The position numbers were made by a program, and so were the translations under genes. This document shows, piece by piece, positions 50,567 through 60,013 of a DNA stretch of 64,000 nucleotides. The notes beneath the pieces are model-generated. The model did no database searches. It saw only the letters and a program-made list of their open reading frames with translations, and had not been told where the DNA came from. This DNA is from Pseudobutyrivibrio xylanivorans. Lineage in GTDB: Bacteria; Bacillota; Clostridia; Lachnospirales; Lachnospiraceae. Location of the stretch: NCBI RefSeq assembly GCF_010906925.1, contig NZ_VTVE01000001.1:310001-374000 (forward strand). Direction: 5' to 3'. The first letter of the stretch is position 1; each line of letters begins with the position of its first letter.

Positions 50567-51610
50567 ATGGATTCTTTGGAGCATTTAATTACAAGGTCAA
50601 TAAAGACATATTACAAAAATAGGCTTTATGCTCCTATTATCTTTTTGATTGTTATTTTGGCACTTGCAATATTTTTCCCTGTAGGTCATATGATAGCGCC
50701 AAGGACATATGATGAGGAGGATATTAGCCTTTATCAGTTGTACAACCAAAAGGAGCTTTACGGTAAGTTCAATCTCAAGAATCTTTATTTTACAGGCTAC
50801 ACCAACAAATGGCTTGATAGAACTAGAGGCTATTACTATTACACCATGATTAATTCGGAGTGTGTGGTAGTGCTACTTTCTCCAGACACTTGTGAGCAGG
50901 GCTCGCCAACTATCGAGAATATTACCATTAAGGGCAAGGTGATTTATGATTCTCATTCTACCAGGACTTTACTTGGCAACTTGGCTAACGATTTGAACTG
51001 GAATGAGGATGGTATTTTATCTACTGTTTCCACCTATAGTATTTCAGAGCCAGATGCGACAGGGCTTATGTCTTCTCTGTTTGTGTTTTTGTATATACTC
51101 TTTGCAATCTACAGTGTAGCGTGTATAATTATTTTCTCGGTTTATATAGCATTTCCGGTTCTTTCTCTTCCAATTCAAAAGACTAGAGCTTATGGAAAGC
51201 CTGCTGAGATTTTGGCTGAGGCAGAAGAAGAGCTTGCCACACTTCCACAGTTGGCAACAGAGGATATGTTTATTACGGAGCATTATTTTATAGAGACCAG
51301 TAGCTATGGTGTGGCTATTGTTCCTATTGATGCCATTATTTGGATTTACAAGTATTCTACAATGCACAAGTTCCTTTGGCATCATTTTTCCATTACATAC
51401 ACTTTGCATATTACTGCGGGCAAGCGTCATTACATTAAGTGCCCTAAGAATATTAAGAGTGATATCGATGGTATTATGGATTACCTTGCCGAGGCTAATC
51501 ACAATATTTTGGTGGGATTCTCTGAGGAGAATCGTCTCAAGGTCGAGGAGATCCAAAATGATTTTCACATTATTAGAAAGATAACTGGCTTTTTATCCAA
51601 GAGGGTTTAA
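50567..51610 (+). CDS. Membrane protein, DUF6709-like, unknown function
   Basis: The 347-aa protein has a transmembrane segment near residues 22-40, an external region of about 130 aa (with GYTNKWLDRTRGYYYYTMINSE), a second membrane segment or pair at about 167-200 (LFVFLYILFAIYSVACIIIFSVYI), and a cytoplasmic part with AIVPIDAIIWIYKY and HYIKCPKNI, which resembles a small PH-like sheet. The layout is like that of DUF6709 proteins. No catalytic motif is seen. The methyltransferase gene starts two bases after its stop. Confidence 0.75.
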   Translation: MDSLEHLITRSIKTYYKNRLYAPIIFLIVILALAIFFPVGHMIAPRTYDEEDISLYQLYNQKELYGKFNLKNLYFTGYTNKWLDRTRGYYYYTMINSECVVVLLSPDTCEQGSPTIENITIKGKVIYDSHSTRTLLGNLANDLNWNEDGILSTVSTYSISEPDATGLMSSLFVFLYILFAIYSVACIIIFSVYIAFPVLSLPIQKTRAYGKPAEILAEAEEELATLPQLATEDMFITEHYFIETSSYGVAIVPIDAIIWIYKYSTMHKFLWHHFSITYTLHITAGKRHYIKCPKNIKSDIDGIMDYLAEANHNILVGFSEENRLKVEEIQNDFHIIRKITGFLSKRV

Positions 51611-51612
51611 AG

Positions 51613-52356
51613 ATGGAAGCTTATACAGGCTTTGCCACTGTCTACGATAGGTACATGGATAACGTGCCTTATGACACATGGGCTACAAATATTAAGACTT
51701 TATTTGAAAAATATAATATGCCGATGGAAATCGTTTGTGACCTGGGCTGCGGTACTGGGCAGATGACCAGACGCCTTAAGGCTATGGGTTACGATATGAT
51801 TGGAATAGATGTTTCTTATGACATGCTGATGGAGGCGCAGACTTCAGAGGATTCCGATGGAATCCTTTATCTATGTCAGGACATGCGTGAGTTTGAGCTC
51901 TATGGTACTGTTGGTGCTGTTGTGAGTCTTTGCGATAGTATTAATTATTTGAGAGACACTGATGAGCTTTTGCAGGTATGCAAGCTTGTTAACAATTATC
52001 TCGACCCTAAGGGACTTTTTATTTTTGATGTTAAGACTGAGCATTATTATAGAGAGCTTGGGTGCAAGACTATAGCAGAAAATCGTGATGAAGGAAGCTT
52101 TATCTGGGAAAATGAATATGACCCAGAAACTGGCGATAACAGTTATTATTTGACAATCTATGAGGAAAATGAAGATGGAACCTTTGACAGATACGAAGAG
52201 GAACACCTTCAGCATGCGTTTACTCAGGAAGAGATTATAGATGCCATAAAATCAAGCGGTCTTGAATTGCTTGAGGTATGTGATGTAAACACTATGGGAG
52301 AGCCTTCTTCTGATAGTGATAGATTATATTTTGTAGCAAGAGAAATTACTAAATAA
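51613..52356 (+). CDS. Class I SAM-dependent methyltransferase
   Basis: The 247-aa protein has the SAM-binding motif VCDLGCGTGQMTRRL, an acidic second motif (MIGIDVSYDMLMEAQ) and LYLCQDMREFEL, the Rossmann-type methyltransferase pattern. The first residues YTGFATVYDRYMDNVPYDTWA are shared by a common Firmicute group of unknown substrate. It starts two bases after the DUF6709-like gene and is followed by hslO after 48 bp, so it lies in an operon of mixed functions. Confidence 0.9.
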   Translation: MEAYTGFATVYDRYMDNVPYDTWATNIKTLFEKYNMPMEIVCDLGCGTGQMTRRLKAMGYDMIGIDVSYDMLMEAQTSEDSDGILYLCQDMREFELYGTVGAVVSLCDSINYLRDTDELLQVCKLVNNYLDPKGLFIFDVKTEHYYRELGCKTIAENRDEGSFIWENEYDPETGDNSYYLTIYEENEDGTFDRYEEEHLQHAFTQEEIIDAIKSSGLELLEVCDVNTMGEPSSDSDRLYFVAREITK

Positions 52357-52404
52357 TATTTACAGCTAATTTGATTATAAGTATCTAGAGAGGAGTACAT
52401 TTAG

Positions 52405-53274
52405 ATGAGTGATTATATAGTTAGAGCTACAGCGGCAAATGATGCAATCAGAGCATTTGCCATTACAAGTAAGGATATGGTAGAGGAGGCCAGAAGTAGA
52501 CATAATACTTCGCCTATAGTTACAGCAGCCCTGGGAAGAATGCTTTCAGCAGGTTCTATGATGGGCGTTATGTTAAAGGGCGAGGATGACCTTGTGACTC
52601 TTCAGATTCAGGGCAGCGGTCCAATGAAGGGTATTACAGTTACTGCCAATAGCAAGGGTCAGGTTAAGGGCTTTCCTAACGTGGCTGTAGTGGATTTGCC
52701 ACCAAAGAATGGCAAGCTTGACGTAGGCGGCGCAATCGACCTTGGTATTATGCGTGTTATCAAGGACATGGGGCTTAAGGACCCATACGTAGGTACAGTA
52801 GAGCTTCAGACAGGTGAGATAGCTGAGGATTTGACATATTATTATGCTGTTTCAGAGCAGATTCCTTCTACAGTTGGCTTAGGTGTTCTTATGAACAAGG
52901 ACAATACAGTCAATTGTGCAGGCGGATTTATTGTTCAGCTTATGCCATTTACTCCAGAGGAAGTTATTGCTCAGATTGAGGAGAATCTCAAGACACTTCC
53001 ATCTGTTACAGACATGTTGTCTGCTGGCAAGACTCCAGAGGAGATGCTTCAGACAGTGTTAGCTGGGCTTGATGTGGAATTTATGGAAACATACCCTGTT
53101 TGTTATAAGTGCGATTGTTCAAGAGAGAGAGTAATTAAGAGCCTTGCATCCCTTGGCAAGGAGGATATGGACGAGATAATTGCAGATGGAAAGCCAGTTG
53201 AGGTAAAGTGTCAGTTCTGCAATGAAGCCTATGAATTTTCTATCGATGAACTTAAAGGTTTTAGAAAAAACTAA
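52405..53274 (+). CDS. hslO: Hsp33 redox-regulated chaperone
   Basis: Hsp33 is a cytoplasmic holdase activated by oxidation of its zinc site. The four zinc cysteines are present near the C-terminus as CDC (in CYKCDCSRER) and CQFC. The N-terminal domain contains ALGRMLSAGSMMGVMLKG and the GFPNVAVVDLP region typical of the family. The length of 289 aa is normal. In an anaerobe it would protect proteins during oxygen stress. AGAGGAG precedes the ATG. Confidence 0.95.
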   Translation: MSDYIVRATAANDAIRAFAITSKDMVEEARSRHNTSPIVTAALGRMLSAGSMMGVMLKGEDDLVTLQIQGSGPMKGITVTANSKGQVKGFPNVAVVDLPPKNGKLDVGGAIDLGIMRVIKDMGLKDPYVGTVELQTGEIAEDLTYYYAVSEQIPSTVGLGVLMNKDNTVNCAGGFIVQLMPFTPEEVIAQIEENLKTLPSVTDMLSAGKTPEEMLQTVLAGLDVEFMETYPVCYKCDCSRERVIKSLASLGKEDMDEIIADGKPVEVKCQFCNEAYEFSIDELKGFRKN

Positions 53275-53381
53275 AATTTTGATGGAAAACTATCCATTGC
53301 GTCAAATAAAACTGGGCTTTTTTTGAAAAGTTTATATGGTTTTATGGATTTTTTTCGTGTAAACTGATTCTCGGAGTTATT

Positions 53382-55112
53382 ATGTCTATTTTTAGAGGTA
53401 AAATGATGAGCACTAGTAAAAAAGATAAGGGTCAAAAGAAATCTTTTAGCAAGGCGGCTATGCTTAAGGCTGGCATTATAGCAGGAGCATTGCTGATTAT
53501 TTATCTTGCTGGATGTATTTATTTTAATGACCATTTCTATATTCGAAGCAAAGTTAATGGTGTTGGAGCTTCTTTTAAGGATGCTCAGGGCACATACGAC
53601 AAAATTATCAATAGCGCAGACCACTACAACATTACATTTGTAGATGGAGATGGCAATGTAGTTAATGAAGTTAGCTCTGCAGATTTAGGTGTAGGAGTTA
53701 ACTATCAGGTAGATCAGGTTCAGCTTCTTCTTGATAGCCAGACAGGTTTTAACTGGGTTGGTAGATTATTTGTTCCAGCTGAGTATTACACAGCCACAGG
53801 CAATTCTTATGATGCCACAAAAGTTAAATCAGTTGCTTCTTCACTTGATTTTAGCGGACAGCAGTCTACTACAGAGTCTCAGGATGCTTACATCGATTTT
53901 GATGGCAGCCAGTTTGTTGTTGTTGATGAGGTATATGGTGACAGAATCGATGAAGAGGGCGTAGAGGCAGCCATCATCGATGCTGTCGAGAATCTCAAGA
54001 CAGAAATTAATATTTCTGATGGCACATGTTATCACAAGCCAGCAGTACTTGCTGAGGATGATAATATCAATGCTGCAGTTGATGTTTTAAACGGATATAT
54101 GAATACAGCTATCCACTATGACCTTGGTGAGGGACTCACAGAGGAAATCCCTGTAGCAACTAAGGCTACATGGTTTACATGGGATGATGATTTCAATGTT
54201 ACATTTAATAGAGATGCAATAGGCGAGTATGTTAATTCCATGGGTGAGAAATACAACACCTACGGCAAGGCTAAGCCATTTATAACCACATCTGGGGAGG
54301 AGATTTCAGTTCCAGCAGGTTCATTTGGTTGGAAGATTGCATACGATGGTGAGATTGATCAGATTATAGCTGACCTTACTGCAGGTGATGATGTTACTAG
54401 AGACTTTACATATCTTTACCGTGGTACCAGCCATGGAGAGCATGACTATGGTAATTCCTATGTAGAGGTTAATCTTTCTGAGCAGCATGCATACGTATAT
54501 AAGGATGGCCAGATGGTCATTGATTCAGATTTTGTATCTGGTAATATTTCTGCAGGTAATGGCACTCACACAGGCGTATATCCTATTGCCTACAAGGAAA
54601 AGGATGCTACACTTCGCGGCGACAATTATGCTACACCTGTTGATTATTGGATGCCATTTAATATGGGCGAGGGCCTTCACGATGCTAAGTGGCGCTCTAG
54701 CTTTGGTGGTAGTATTTACAAGACTAGTGGTAGCCATGGATGTATCAACTTACCAAAGGACAAGGCTAAGGAGATATTCGAAACAGTAGAGGCAGGATGG
54801 CCTGTTATCGTATTCTATACAGGTAATACTGAGCAAGATAATTACTTGATTGTAAATCCTCAGATCAAGGTGCAGCAGCTTATTGCAGAAATTGAAGCAG
54901 TTACTCTTGAATCAGAGGCCCAGATTGTTTCTGCAAGAATCCAGTACGATGCACTTTCTGATGAGCAGAAGGCAGAGGTTACTAATTACCAGGATCTTGT
55001 CAATGCAGAGCTTCAGCTTATTACACTTAAGCAGCAGGCAGGATTAGATGCAGGGGCTCAGGAGCCTGCTCCAGAGGTAGCTCCAGAAGTAGCACCTGTT
55101 CCTGCAGAATAG
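53382..55112 (+). CDS. L,D-transpeptidase with VanW-type PG-binding repeats
   Basis: A 576-aa protein with a Lys-rich cytoplasmic start, one membrane segment (about residues 30-47), two domains of the PG_binding_4 kind (KVNGVGASFKDAQGTYDKII and a second from about residue 205), then a YkuD catalytic domain with SHGCINLP (Cys454). It should form 3-3 cross-links in peptidoglycan or attach proteins to it. The last 80 residues are a coiled-coil-like segment and a Pro/Glu/Ala tail. GGAG precedes the ATG. Confidence 0.92.
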   Translation: MSIFRGKMMSTSKKDKGQKKSFSKAAMLKAGIIAGALLIIYLAGCIYFNDHFYIRSKVNGVGASFKDAQGTYDKIINSADHYNITFVDGDGNVVNEVSSADLGVGVNYQVDQVQLLLDSQTGFNWVGRLFVPAEYYTATGNSYDATKVKSVASSLDFSGQQSTTESQDAYIDFDGSQFVVVDEVYGDRIDEEGVEAAIIDAVENLKTEINISDGTCYHKPAVLAEDDNINAAVDVLNGYMNTAIHYDLGEGLTEEIPVATKATWFTWDDDFNVTFNRDAIGEYVNSMGEKYNTYGKAKPFITTSGEEISVPAGSFGWKIAYDGEIDQIIADLTAGDDVTRDFTYLYRGTSHGEHDYGNSYVEVNLSEQHAYVYKDGQMVIDSDFVSGNISAGNGTHTGVYPIAYKEKDATLRGDNYATPVDYWMPFNMGEGLHDAKWRSSFGGSIYKTSGSHGCINLPKDKAKEIFETVEAGWPVIVFYTGNTEQDNYLIVNPQIKVQQLIAEIEAVTLESEAQIVSARIQYDALSDEQKAEVTNYQDLVNAELQLITLKQQAGLDAGAQEPAPEVAPEVAPVPAE

Positions 55113-55157
55113 ATTACATATTGACCACTTTTAACTAGCATTACATGAGGAAGAATA

Positions 55158-56213
55158 ATGAAAAATTGGAAGGACAATGTTCGAAAAGTAGTACCTTATA
55201 CACCTGGAGAACAGCCAAAAGCTAAAGTAATTAAGCTTAACACCAATGAAAATCCATACCCACCAAGTCCTTTGGTGGGTAATGCTATTTCCGGTGTTAC
55301 TTTGGATTCTTTTAGAAAGTATCCAGACCCAGCCTGTGATATTTTGATATCTGCTATTGCTAAATATCACGGATTTGACAAGGAAAACGTATTTGTTGGA
55401 GTAGGTTCTGATGATGTGTTAGCCATGGGCTTTCTCACATTTTTTAATTCAAATGAGCCTGTTTTATTCCCAGATATTACATATTCTTTTTATGATGTTT
55501 GGGCTGAGTTGTTTAGGATTCCATATGTGGTTAAGCCACTTGATGATGATTTCAAAATCATAGCATCTGACTATGAGGGCTCATGCGGAGGTATTGTGAT
55601 TCCTAATCCAAATGCTCCAACTGGCGTAGCTGAGCCTGTGTCATTCTTCGAGGATATTATTAAGGCTCATCCTGAGTGTGTAGTTATTATTGATGAGGCT
55701 TATGTTGATTTTGGCTCTCAGTCTTGCATTGAGCTCACTAGGAAATACGACAATGTACTTGTTGTTCGTACATTCTCTAAGTCACGTGCCATGGCAGGCA
55801 ACCGTATCGGTTATGCCGTGGGTTCAAAGGAGCTTATCAAGTATCTTTCAGATTGCAAGTTCTCATTTAACTCATATACTATGGACACCATAACTCTTGC
55901 AGCTGGTGTTGCATCTATCGAGGATGATGAGTATTTCAAGGAAAGAGTTCAGGACGTTATTGCTACAAGAGAGTGGACCAAGGGTCAGCTTAGTGAACTT
56001 GGATTTTCTTTCCCAGATTCAAAGAGCAATTTTATTTTTGCTAAGCATGAATCAGTGGATGCAGTACATATTTTTGAGGAGCTTAAGAAGAGGGGCATAT
56101 ATGTCCGTCACTTTTCTAAGCCAGAGCGCATAGCGGATTATTTGCGTATATCTATTGGCACAGACGAGGAGATGCGCACATTTATCGCTGAATTAAGTAA
56201 AATAGTTAAATAG
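55158..56213 (+). CDS. hisC: Histidinol-phosphate aminotransferase
   Basis: HisC makes histidinol phosphate from imidazole acetol phosphate and glutamate. It is a PLP fold-type I enzyme: KLNTNENPYPPSP at the start, NPNAPTG, VVIIDEAYVDFG and TFSKSRAMAGNRIGY with the PLP lysine. The length of 351 aa is normal. It is not part of a his operon; its neighbours are the transpeptidase and a small membrane protein gene. Related aminotransferases can act on aromatic amino acids, so a second role is possible. Confidence 0.92.
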   Translation: MKNWKDNVRKVVPYTPGEQPKAKVIKLNTNENPYPPSPLVGNAISGVTLDSFRKYPDPACDILISAIAKYHGFDKENVFVGVGSDDVLAMGFLTFFNSNEPVLFPDITYSFYDVWAELFRIPYVVKPLDDDFKIIASDYEGSCGGIVIPNPNAPTGVAEPVSFFEDIIKAHPECVVIIDEAYVDFGSQSCIELTRKYDNVLVVRTFSKSRAMAGNRIGYAVGSKELIKYLSDCKFSFNSYTMDTITLAAGVASIEDDEYFKERVQDVIATREWTKGQLSELGFSFPDSKSNFIFAKHESVDAVHIFEELKKRGIYVRHFSKPERIADYLRISIGTDEEMRTFIAELSKIVK

Positions 56214-56251
56214 CACAGTTTTATTGTGATTTTATATTAAGGAGTTTATTT

Positions 56252-56725
56252 ATGATTCATTATTTAATTGCTTTTTTGATTTCTATGGTACCTTTGATTG
56301 AGCTTAGAATTGCTGTTCCTTATGCTCTTGGCCATCATCTTGATGTAATACCAAGTTATATCATTTGTATTATTGGTAATATGATTCCTGTTCCTATTAT
56401 TTTCTTTTATGCAAGAAAGGTTTTGGAGTGGGGCAAGGATAAAAAAGGAATAGGTAAGTTCTTTACTTTTTGTTTGGAAAAAGGCCACAAAGGTGGTGTT
56501 AAATTAAAGGAAAAGACAGGCAAAGGTTTGTATTTTGCATTATTTTTATTTGTAGGCATTCCAGTTCCTGGTACTGGCGCATGGACAGGTACACTTGCAG
56601 CATCAATTCTTGATATGGATTTTAAGAGAAGTGTTAGAGCTATAATCTGCGGTGTTGTTCTTGCTGGTGTAATTATGGGCCTTGGCATGAAGATTGTTAT
56701 GTTTTTAGCTGGTTTGTTTGTATAA
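56252..56725 (+). CDS. Small multi-drug export (COG2426) family membrane protein
   Basis: The 157-aa membrane protein begins with LIAFLISMVPLIELRIAVPYALG and contains FVGIPVPGTGAWTGTLAASILDM, the pattern of the putative small multi-drug export protein family. Three to four membrane segments are predicted, with a basic loop (KVLEWGKDKKGIGKF). A transport function is only assumed from the family name. AAGGAG precedes the ATG. Confidence 0.9.
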   Translation: MIHYLIAFLISMVPLIELRIAVPYALGHHLDVIPSYIICIIGNMIPVPIIFFYARKVLEWGKDKKGIGKFFTFCLEKGHKGGVKLKEKTGKGLYFALFLFVGIPVPGTGAWTGTLAASILDMDFKRSVRAIICGVVLAGVIMGLGMKIVMFLAGLFV

Positions 56726-56741
56726 TATAAGAGGATTTTAG

Positions 56742-56927
56742 ATGAATGTAGTAGAATTTATTGTTAATGTTACAGCTATTTTTTCAGGTTTGTTTATTTA
56801 TATTGGAGTTATTAAGTCTGAGTGGGGCAAGAAGCATGCACACCATCAGTATTTGATTATGCTTGGTGCAGTACTTGCTGGCGCATTAATTGGAGGAGTC
56901 TTAAGATGGCTACTAGTGGTAAGGTAA
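56742..56927 (+). CDS. Small two-helix membrane protein
   Basis: A 61-aa protein with two hydrophobic segments (about residues 4-23 and 38-59) joined by a polar loop with KKHAHHQ. AGAGGA precedes the ATG. Its last 22 bases overlap the next gene in another frame. No family is recognised. It may be co-translated with the export-like protein upstream, which ends 16 bp before it. Confidence 0.65.
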   Translation: MNVVEFIVNVTAIFSGLFIYIGVIKSEWGKKHAHHQYLIMLGAVLAGALIGGVLRWLLVVR

Positions 56928-57106
56928 AGGGCCAGACTGCTTGTGAATACTGTAATAATTTCGTCTGGGACGAGGAGGATGAGCAGTATTATTGTGAGAT
57001 GGACATGGATGAAGATGACTATGTCCGCCTAGTTACTGGCCATTATAGCGAGTGTCCATATTTTGTTAATGGAGACGAATATAAGGTAGTTAGACACCAG
57101 ATGTAG
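56906..57106 (+). CDS. Small Cys-rich DUF6472 protein
   Basis: A 66-aa acidic protein with four cysteines, CEYC near residue 13 and single Cys in YYCEMD and SECPYF, that could bind zinc. The sequence TACEYCNNFVWDEEDEQYYC fits DUF6472. The ATG at 56906 has GGAGGAG seven bases before it, inside the preceding membrane protein gene; a longer frame from 56822 has no such support. The function is unknown. Confidence 0.82.
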   Translation: MATSGKVKGQTACEYCNNFVWDEEDEQYYCEMDMDEDDYVRLVTGHYSECPYFVNGDEYKVVRHQM

Positions 57107-57147
57107 TTATGTGTTATTATAGGAGTAAGTTTGTATAGGAGGTAAAA

Positions 57148-58803
57148 ATGGAGAATTTTAAAATGAAAAAATTATTTAAGAGAATAGTGTCATTTGCAAT
57201 AGCGGTTGCAGTGACTTTATCAGTGTCTGTTACTGCTAAGGCAGCTACAGCAGGTATCGATGTTTCTAAATATCAGGGGGCTATTAACTGGTCAGCAGTT
57301 GCTGCTTCTGGTATTTCTTTTACATTTATTAAGGCAGGAAGCACAAATAAGGGAATGGACCCATATTTTGTTTCAAATGTACAGGGTGCTCAGGCAGCTG
57401 GTGTTCGTACTGGTGTATATATTTATTCATACGCTACAACTCCAGAGGCTGCAGCAGCAGAGGCAGAGTTGCTTCTTCAGTGGATTGAGCCATACAATAT
57501 CAACTTCCCAGTAGCTATTGATATTGAGGATAATGTACAAAAGGGACTTGATGCTGGTACATGTACAGCTATTGCTAATACATTCTGCAGCATTGTTTCA
57601 CAGGCAGGTTACACACCAATCGTTTACACATACACTAACTTCTACAAGTCACACTTTACATCAGGTCTTGCTTATGACAAGTGGATTGCACAGTATGCAG
57701 ATCACAACGACACACCAGGTTGGGCTATTTGGCAGTATTCTTCAAGCGGATCAGTTCCAGGAATCGCTGGCCGTGTAGATATGAATACAGCAGCTAAGGA
57801 TTATACAGCATTTATCCCAGCAGTAGGTCTTCTTGATATGGGAGCTGGCAATGTATACTTCTTCAACAACTATCGTAGACAGTTTGGTTGGGTAGATGTT
57901 GCAGGTGTTAAGTATCATACAGATCCTACAACAGGTATCGTAACTACAGGTTGGTTTGCTGATGAGACTGGTTCATATTACTTTACACCAGGCACAGCTA
58001 ACGCAGCAGTAGGTCTTAATACAATTGATAATGGTATTTATTACTTCAATGAGGCTGCACAGCTTCAGACAGGTTGGTTAGAGCTTGATGGATTTACATT
58101 CTTCTTTAACCCAGCAGAAAATGGTAAGCTTTTCACTGGTTGGTGGTCAGATCCAGCGGTTGGTACTCGTTACTTAGATACAACTGATGGTCACATGCTT
58201 ACAGGTCTTTCTGTAATTGGCAAGGATATGTACTTCTTCAATGAGCAGGGTCTCCTTCAGACAGGATGGATCGATGTTCAGGGTGCTACATATATGTTCA
58301 ATCCTAACGACAACGGTAAGATGTACAAGGGATGGTGGACAGACCCAACAGGTACATACTACTTAGATGCAGTAGATGCTCATAGAGTGACTGGCCTTAC
58401 ATCAATCGATGGTTCAGTTTACTACTTCAATGAGACAGGTCAGATGCAGGTAGGTGCTGTCAATGTTGGCGGTGTTACATACTTCTTTGGCGCAGACGGT
58501 AAGATGCAGACAGGTATTCAGGCAGTAGGAGATGCTACATACTTCTTCGGAGCTGACGGTGCTATGGCTACAGGCTTTATCCAGACAAAGGACGGTATTT
58601 ACTACGCTGGCGCTGATGGTAAGCTTGTAATTGGTCAGGCAGTTCAGATTGGTGCTGGTCAGTACTTGTTCGGAGCTGATGGTAAGATGGTTGTTAATCA
58701 GGTAGTACAGATTGGCAATACATTATATCAGACAGATGAGACTGGTCTTGTAGTTGCAGCTGCTCCTGCACCACAGGCTACTATTACAACAAAAGCAAAA
58801 TAA
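57148..58803 (+). CDS. Secreted GH25 lysozyme with cell-wall-binding repeats
   Basis: A signal peptide (about residues 1-32, ending VTAKA) leads to a GH25 muramidase domain (residues 35 to about 225): GIDVSKYQGAINW, FTFIKAGST, GVYIYSYATT, and VAIDIED with the catalytic acids. From about 235 to the end there are roughly a dozen repeats of the glucan/choline-binding type (YYFNEAAQLQTGWL, YFFGADGKMQTGI), which bind wall or surface polymers. The enzyme should cut the peptidoglycan glycan chain, in wall turnover or against competitors. AGGAGG precedes the ATG. Confidence 0.94.
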   Translation: MENFKMKKLFKRIVSFAIAVAVTLSVSVTAKAATAGIDVSKYQGAINWSAVAASGISFTFIKAGSTNKGMDPYFVSNVQGAQAAGVRTGVYIYSYATTPEAAAAEAELLLQWIEPYNINFPVAIDIEDNVQKGLDAGTCTAIANTFCSIVSQAGYTPIVYTYTNFYKSHFTSGLAYDKWIAQYADHNDTPGWAIWQYSSSGSVPGIAGRVDMNTAAKDYTAFIPAVGLLDMGAGNVYFFNNYRRQFGWVDVAGVKYHTDPTTGIVTTGWFADETGSYYFTPGTANAAVGLNTIDNGIYYFNEAAQLQTGWLELDGFTFFFNPAENGKLFTGWWSDPAVGTRYLDTTDGHMLTGLSVIGKDMYFFNEQGLLQTGWIDVQGATYMFNPNDNGKMYKGWWTDPTGTYYLDAVDAHRVTGLTSIDGSVYYFNETGQMQVGAVNVGGVTYFFGADGKMQTGIQAVGDATYFFGADGAMATGFIQTKDGIYYAGADGKLVIGQAVQIGAGQYLFGADGKMVVNQVVQIGNTLYQTDETGLVVAAAPAPQATITTKAK

Positions 58804-58820
58804 TTTAATAAAAAACTATT

Positions 58821-58860
58821 GCCATCTGGCTTGGAGAAATCCTTGTCAGATGGCTTTTTT
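58821..58860 (+). terminator. Terminator of the GH25 lysozyme gene
   Basis: The perfect 8-bp stem GCCATCTG/CAGATGGC with an 18-nt loop, itself able to form GGA-GAAA-TCC, is followed by T6. Confidence 0.88.
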
Positions 58861-58924
58861 ATTTGATGTTTCTATATCAGAAAAGTAAAATTTTAAAAAG
58901 TTATAAGTATTTGCCTAATACCTA

Positions 58925-58953
58925 TTGACAAGTAGTAAAATAATTATTATTAT
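58925..58953 (+). promoter_or_regulatory. Promoter of the zinc-ribbon membrane protein gene
   Basis: TTGACA (58925-58930), a 17-bp spacer and TATTAT (58948-58953) lie 31 bp before the start codon. Confidence 0.85.
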
Positions 58954-58984
58954 ATCATCAATAACTTAGGAAAGGATAATAGTT

Positions 58985-59914
58985 ATGAACAAGACGCTTA
59001 ATGTTATTTATGAAGAGGTAGCAGAAGTTACAGGCTTGTCAATTGATGAGAGGACGGAGACACTGATTGGTGTTTGTAATGGATATCATCTTACAATTGG
59101 TTTGAAAGATAATGTATATGTAATGTATGCTTCTGCTAGAAAAAACGGAAGTCTTCCTGATAAGGAATTTACCAAAGAGGCTAGGAAGGCTATCGAGGGA
59201 GTGCGATCAGTTACTATTCAAGGAAATAATATTGCCGTCTGGATTGCTGGAGCTTCAAAAAATAAAGTAATAGCAAATATGATAGCTGCTATAAATGGTG
59301 CTACAGAATACTTTAGAGCAAATGGATATGAGGATGTCTGTGAGTGCTGTGGCAAGCCTATGGATTCGATTAATGTTTATAACATTAGTGGTGGGATTAG
59401 TTTTCTCTGTGAGGATTGCTATGCTAAGATTAATCAATCTCTTAAAGAAGCTCAGTTTGATGAAGAAAATACAGAAGAAAATGTATTAGGTGGATTTTTT
59501 GGTGCACTTTGCGGTAGCATTGTAGGCGCTATTGTTATTGTGATTGTTGCCCAGCTTGGATATGTGGCAGTATTATCAGGTATTGTTATGGGCGTAACAA
59601 CAATCTATGGTTATGAGAAACTTGGAAAAAAGCTTTCTGGTAAGGGAGTTGCCATTAGTGCACTTGTAATGATTGCAATGGTATTTGTGGCAGAGATTGT
59701 GCAGTGGAATATAGTTTTTTCTAGAGAAATTGGAATAGATTTCTTTGATGGTCTTAGTATATTTGGAACATTCCTTGGGGATGGTGAGATTAAGACAGAT
59801 TTTATTATATCGTTGATGGAATCTTATGCATTTACAGCACTTGGTGCTATTCCTACAATCTATAGCTCATTAAAAAAGAAAAGAGTTGCTTACGATGTAT
59901 ATCAAATGCAGTAA
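58985..59914 (+). CDS. Membrane protein with zinc-ribbon-like Cys pairs, unknown function
   Basis: The 309-aa protein has a soluble N-terminal region of about 115 aa (VIYEEVAEVTGLSIDERTETL...), two Cys pairs CECCGK and CEDC spaced by about 25 residues that could bind zinc, an acidic linker (EENTEEN), and a C-terminal membrane part with four to five hydrophobic segments (from about residue 165). No family is recognised with certainty. AGGAAAGG precedes the ATG and it is monocistronic. Confidence 0.75.
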   Translation: MNKTLNVIYEEVAEVTGLSIDERTETLIGVCNGYHLTIGLKDNVYVMYASARKNGSLPDKEFTKEARKAIEGVRSVTIQGNNIAVWIAGASKNKVIANMIAAINGATEYFRANGYEDVCECCGKPMDSINVYNISGGISFLCEDCYAKINQSLKEAQFDEENTEENVLGGFFGALCGSIVGAIVIVIVAQLGYVAVLSGIVMGVTTIYGYEKLGKKLSGKGVAISALVMIAMVFVAEIVQWNIVFSREIGIDFFDGLSIFGTFLGDGEIKTDFIISLMESYAFTALGAIPTIYSSLKKKRVAYDVYQMQ

Positions 59915-59927
59915 TAAGAGCAAATTA

Positions 59928-59958
59928 AAATGACTAGCAGATTCTGCTAGTCATTTTT
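59928..59958. terminator. Bidirectional terminator before the ABC-F gene
   Basis: The stem AAATGACTAGCAG/CTGCTAGTCATTT with a 3-nt loop and a T5 tail lies between converging genes. Confidence 0.92.
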
Positions 59959-60013
59959 GTTTGCCACAGCGCACCCATTGCCGAAGGCAATTTTCAATGT
60001 GCGCTTTCCCGCA

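Noticed and set aside
32231-58860. Shared TTGGAGAAATCC string in two terminators as a repeat family
   Set aside because: It is explained by a common GGA-GAAA-TCC tetraloop hairpin; the flanks are unrelated.
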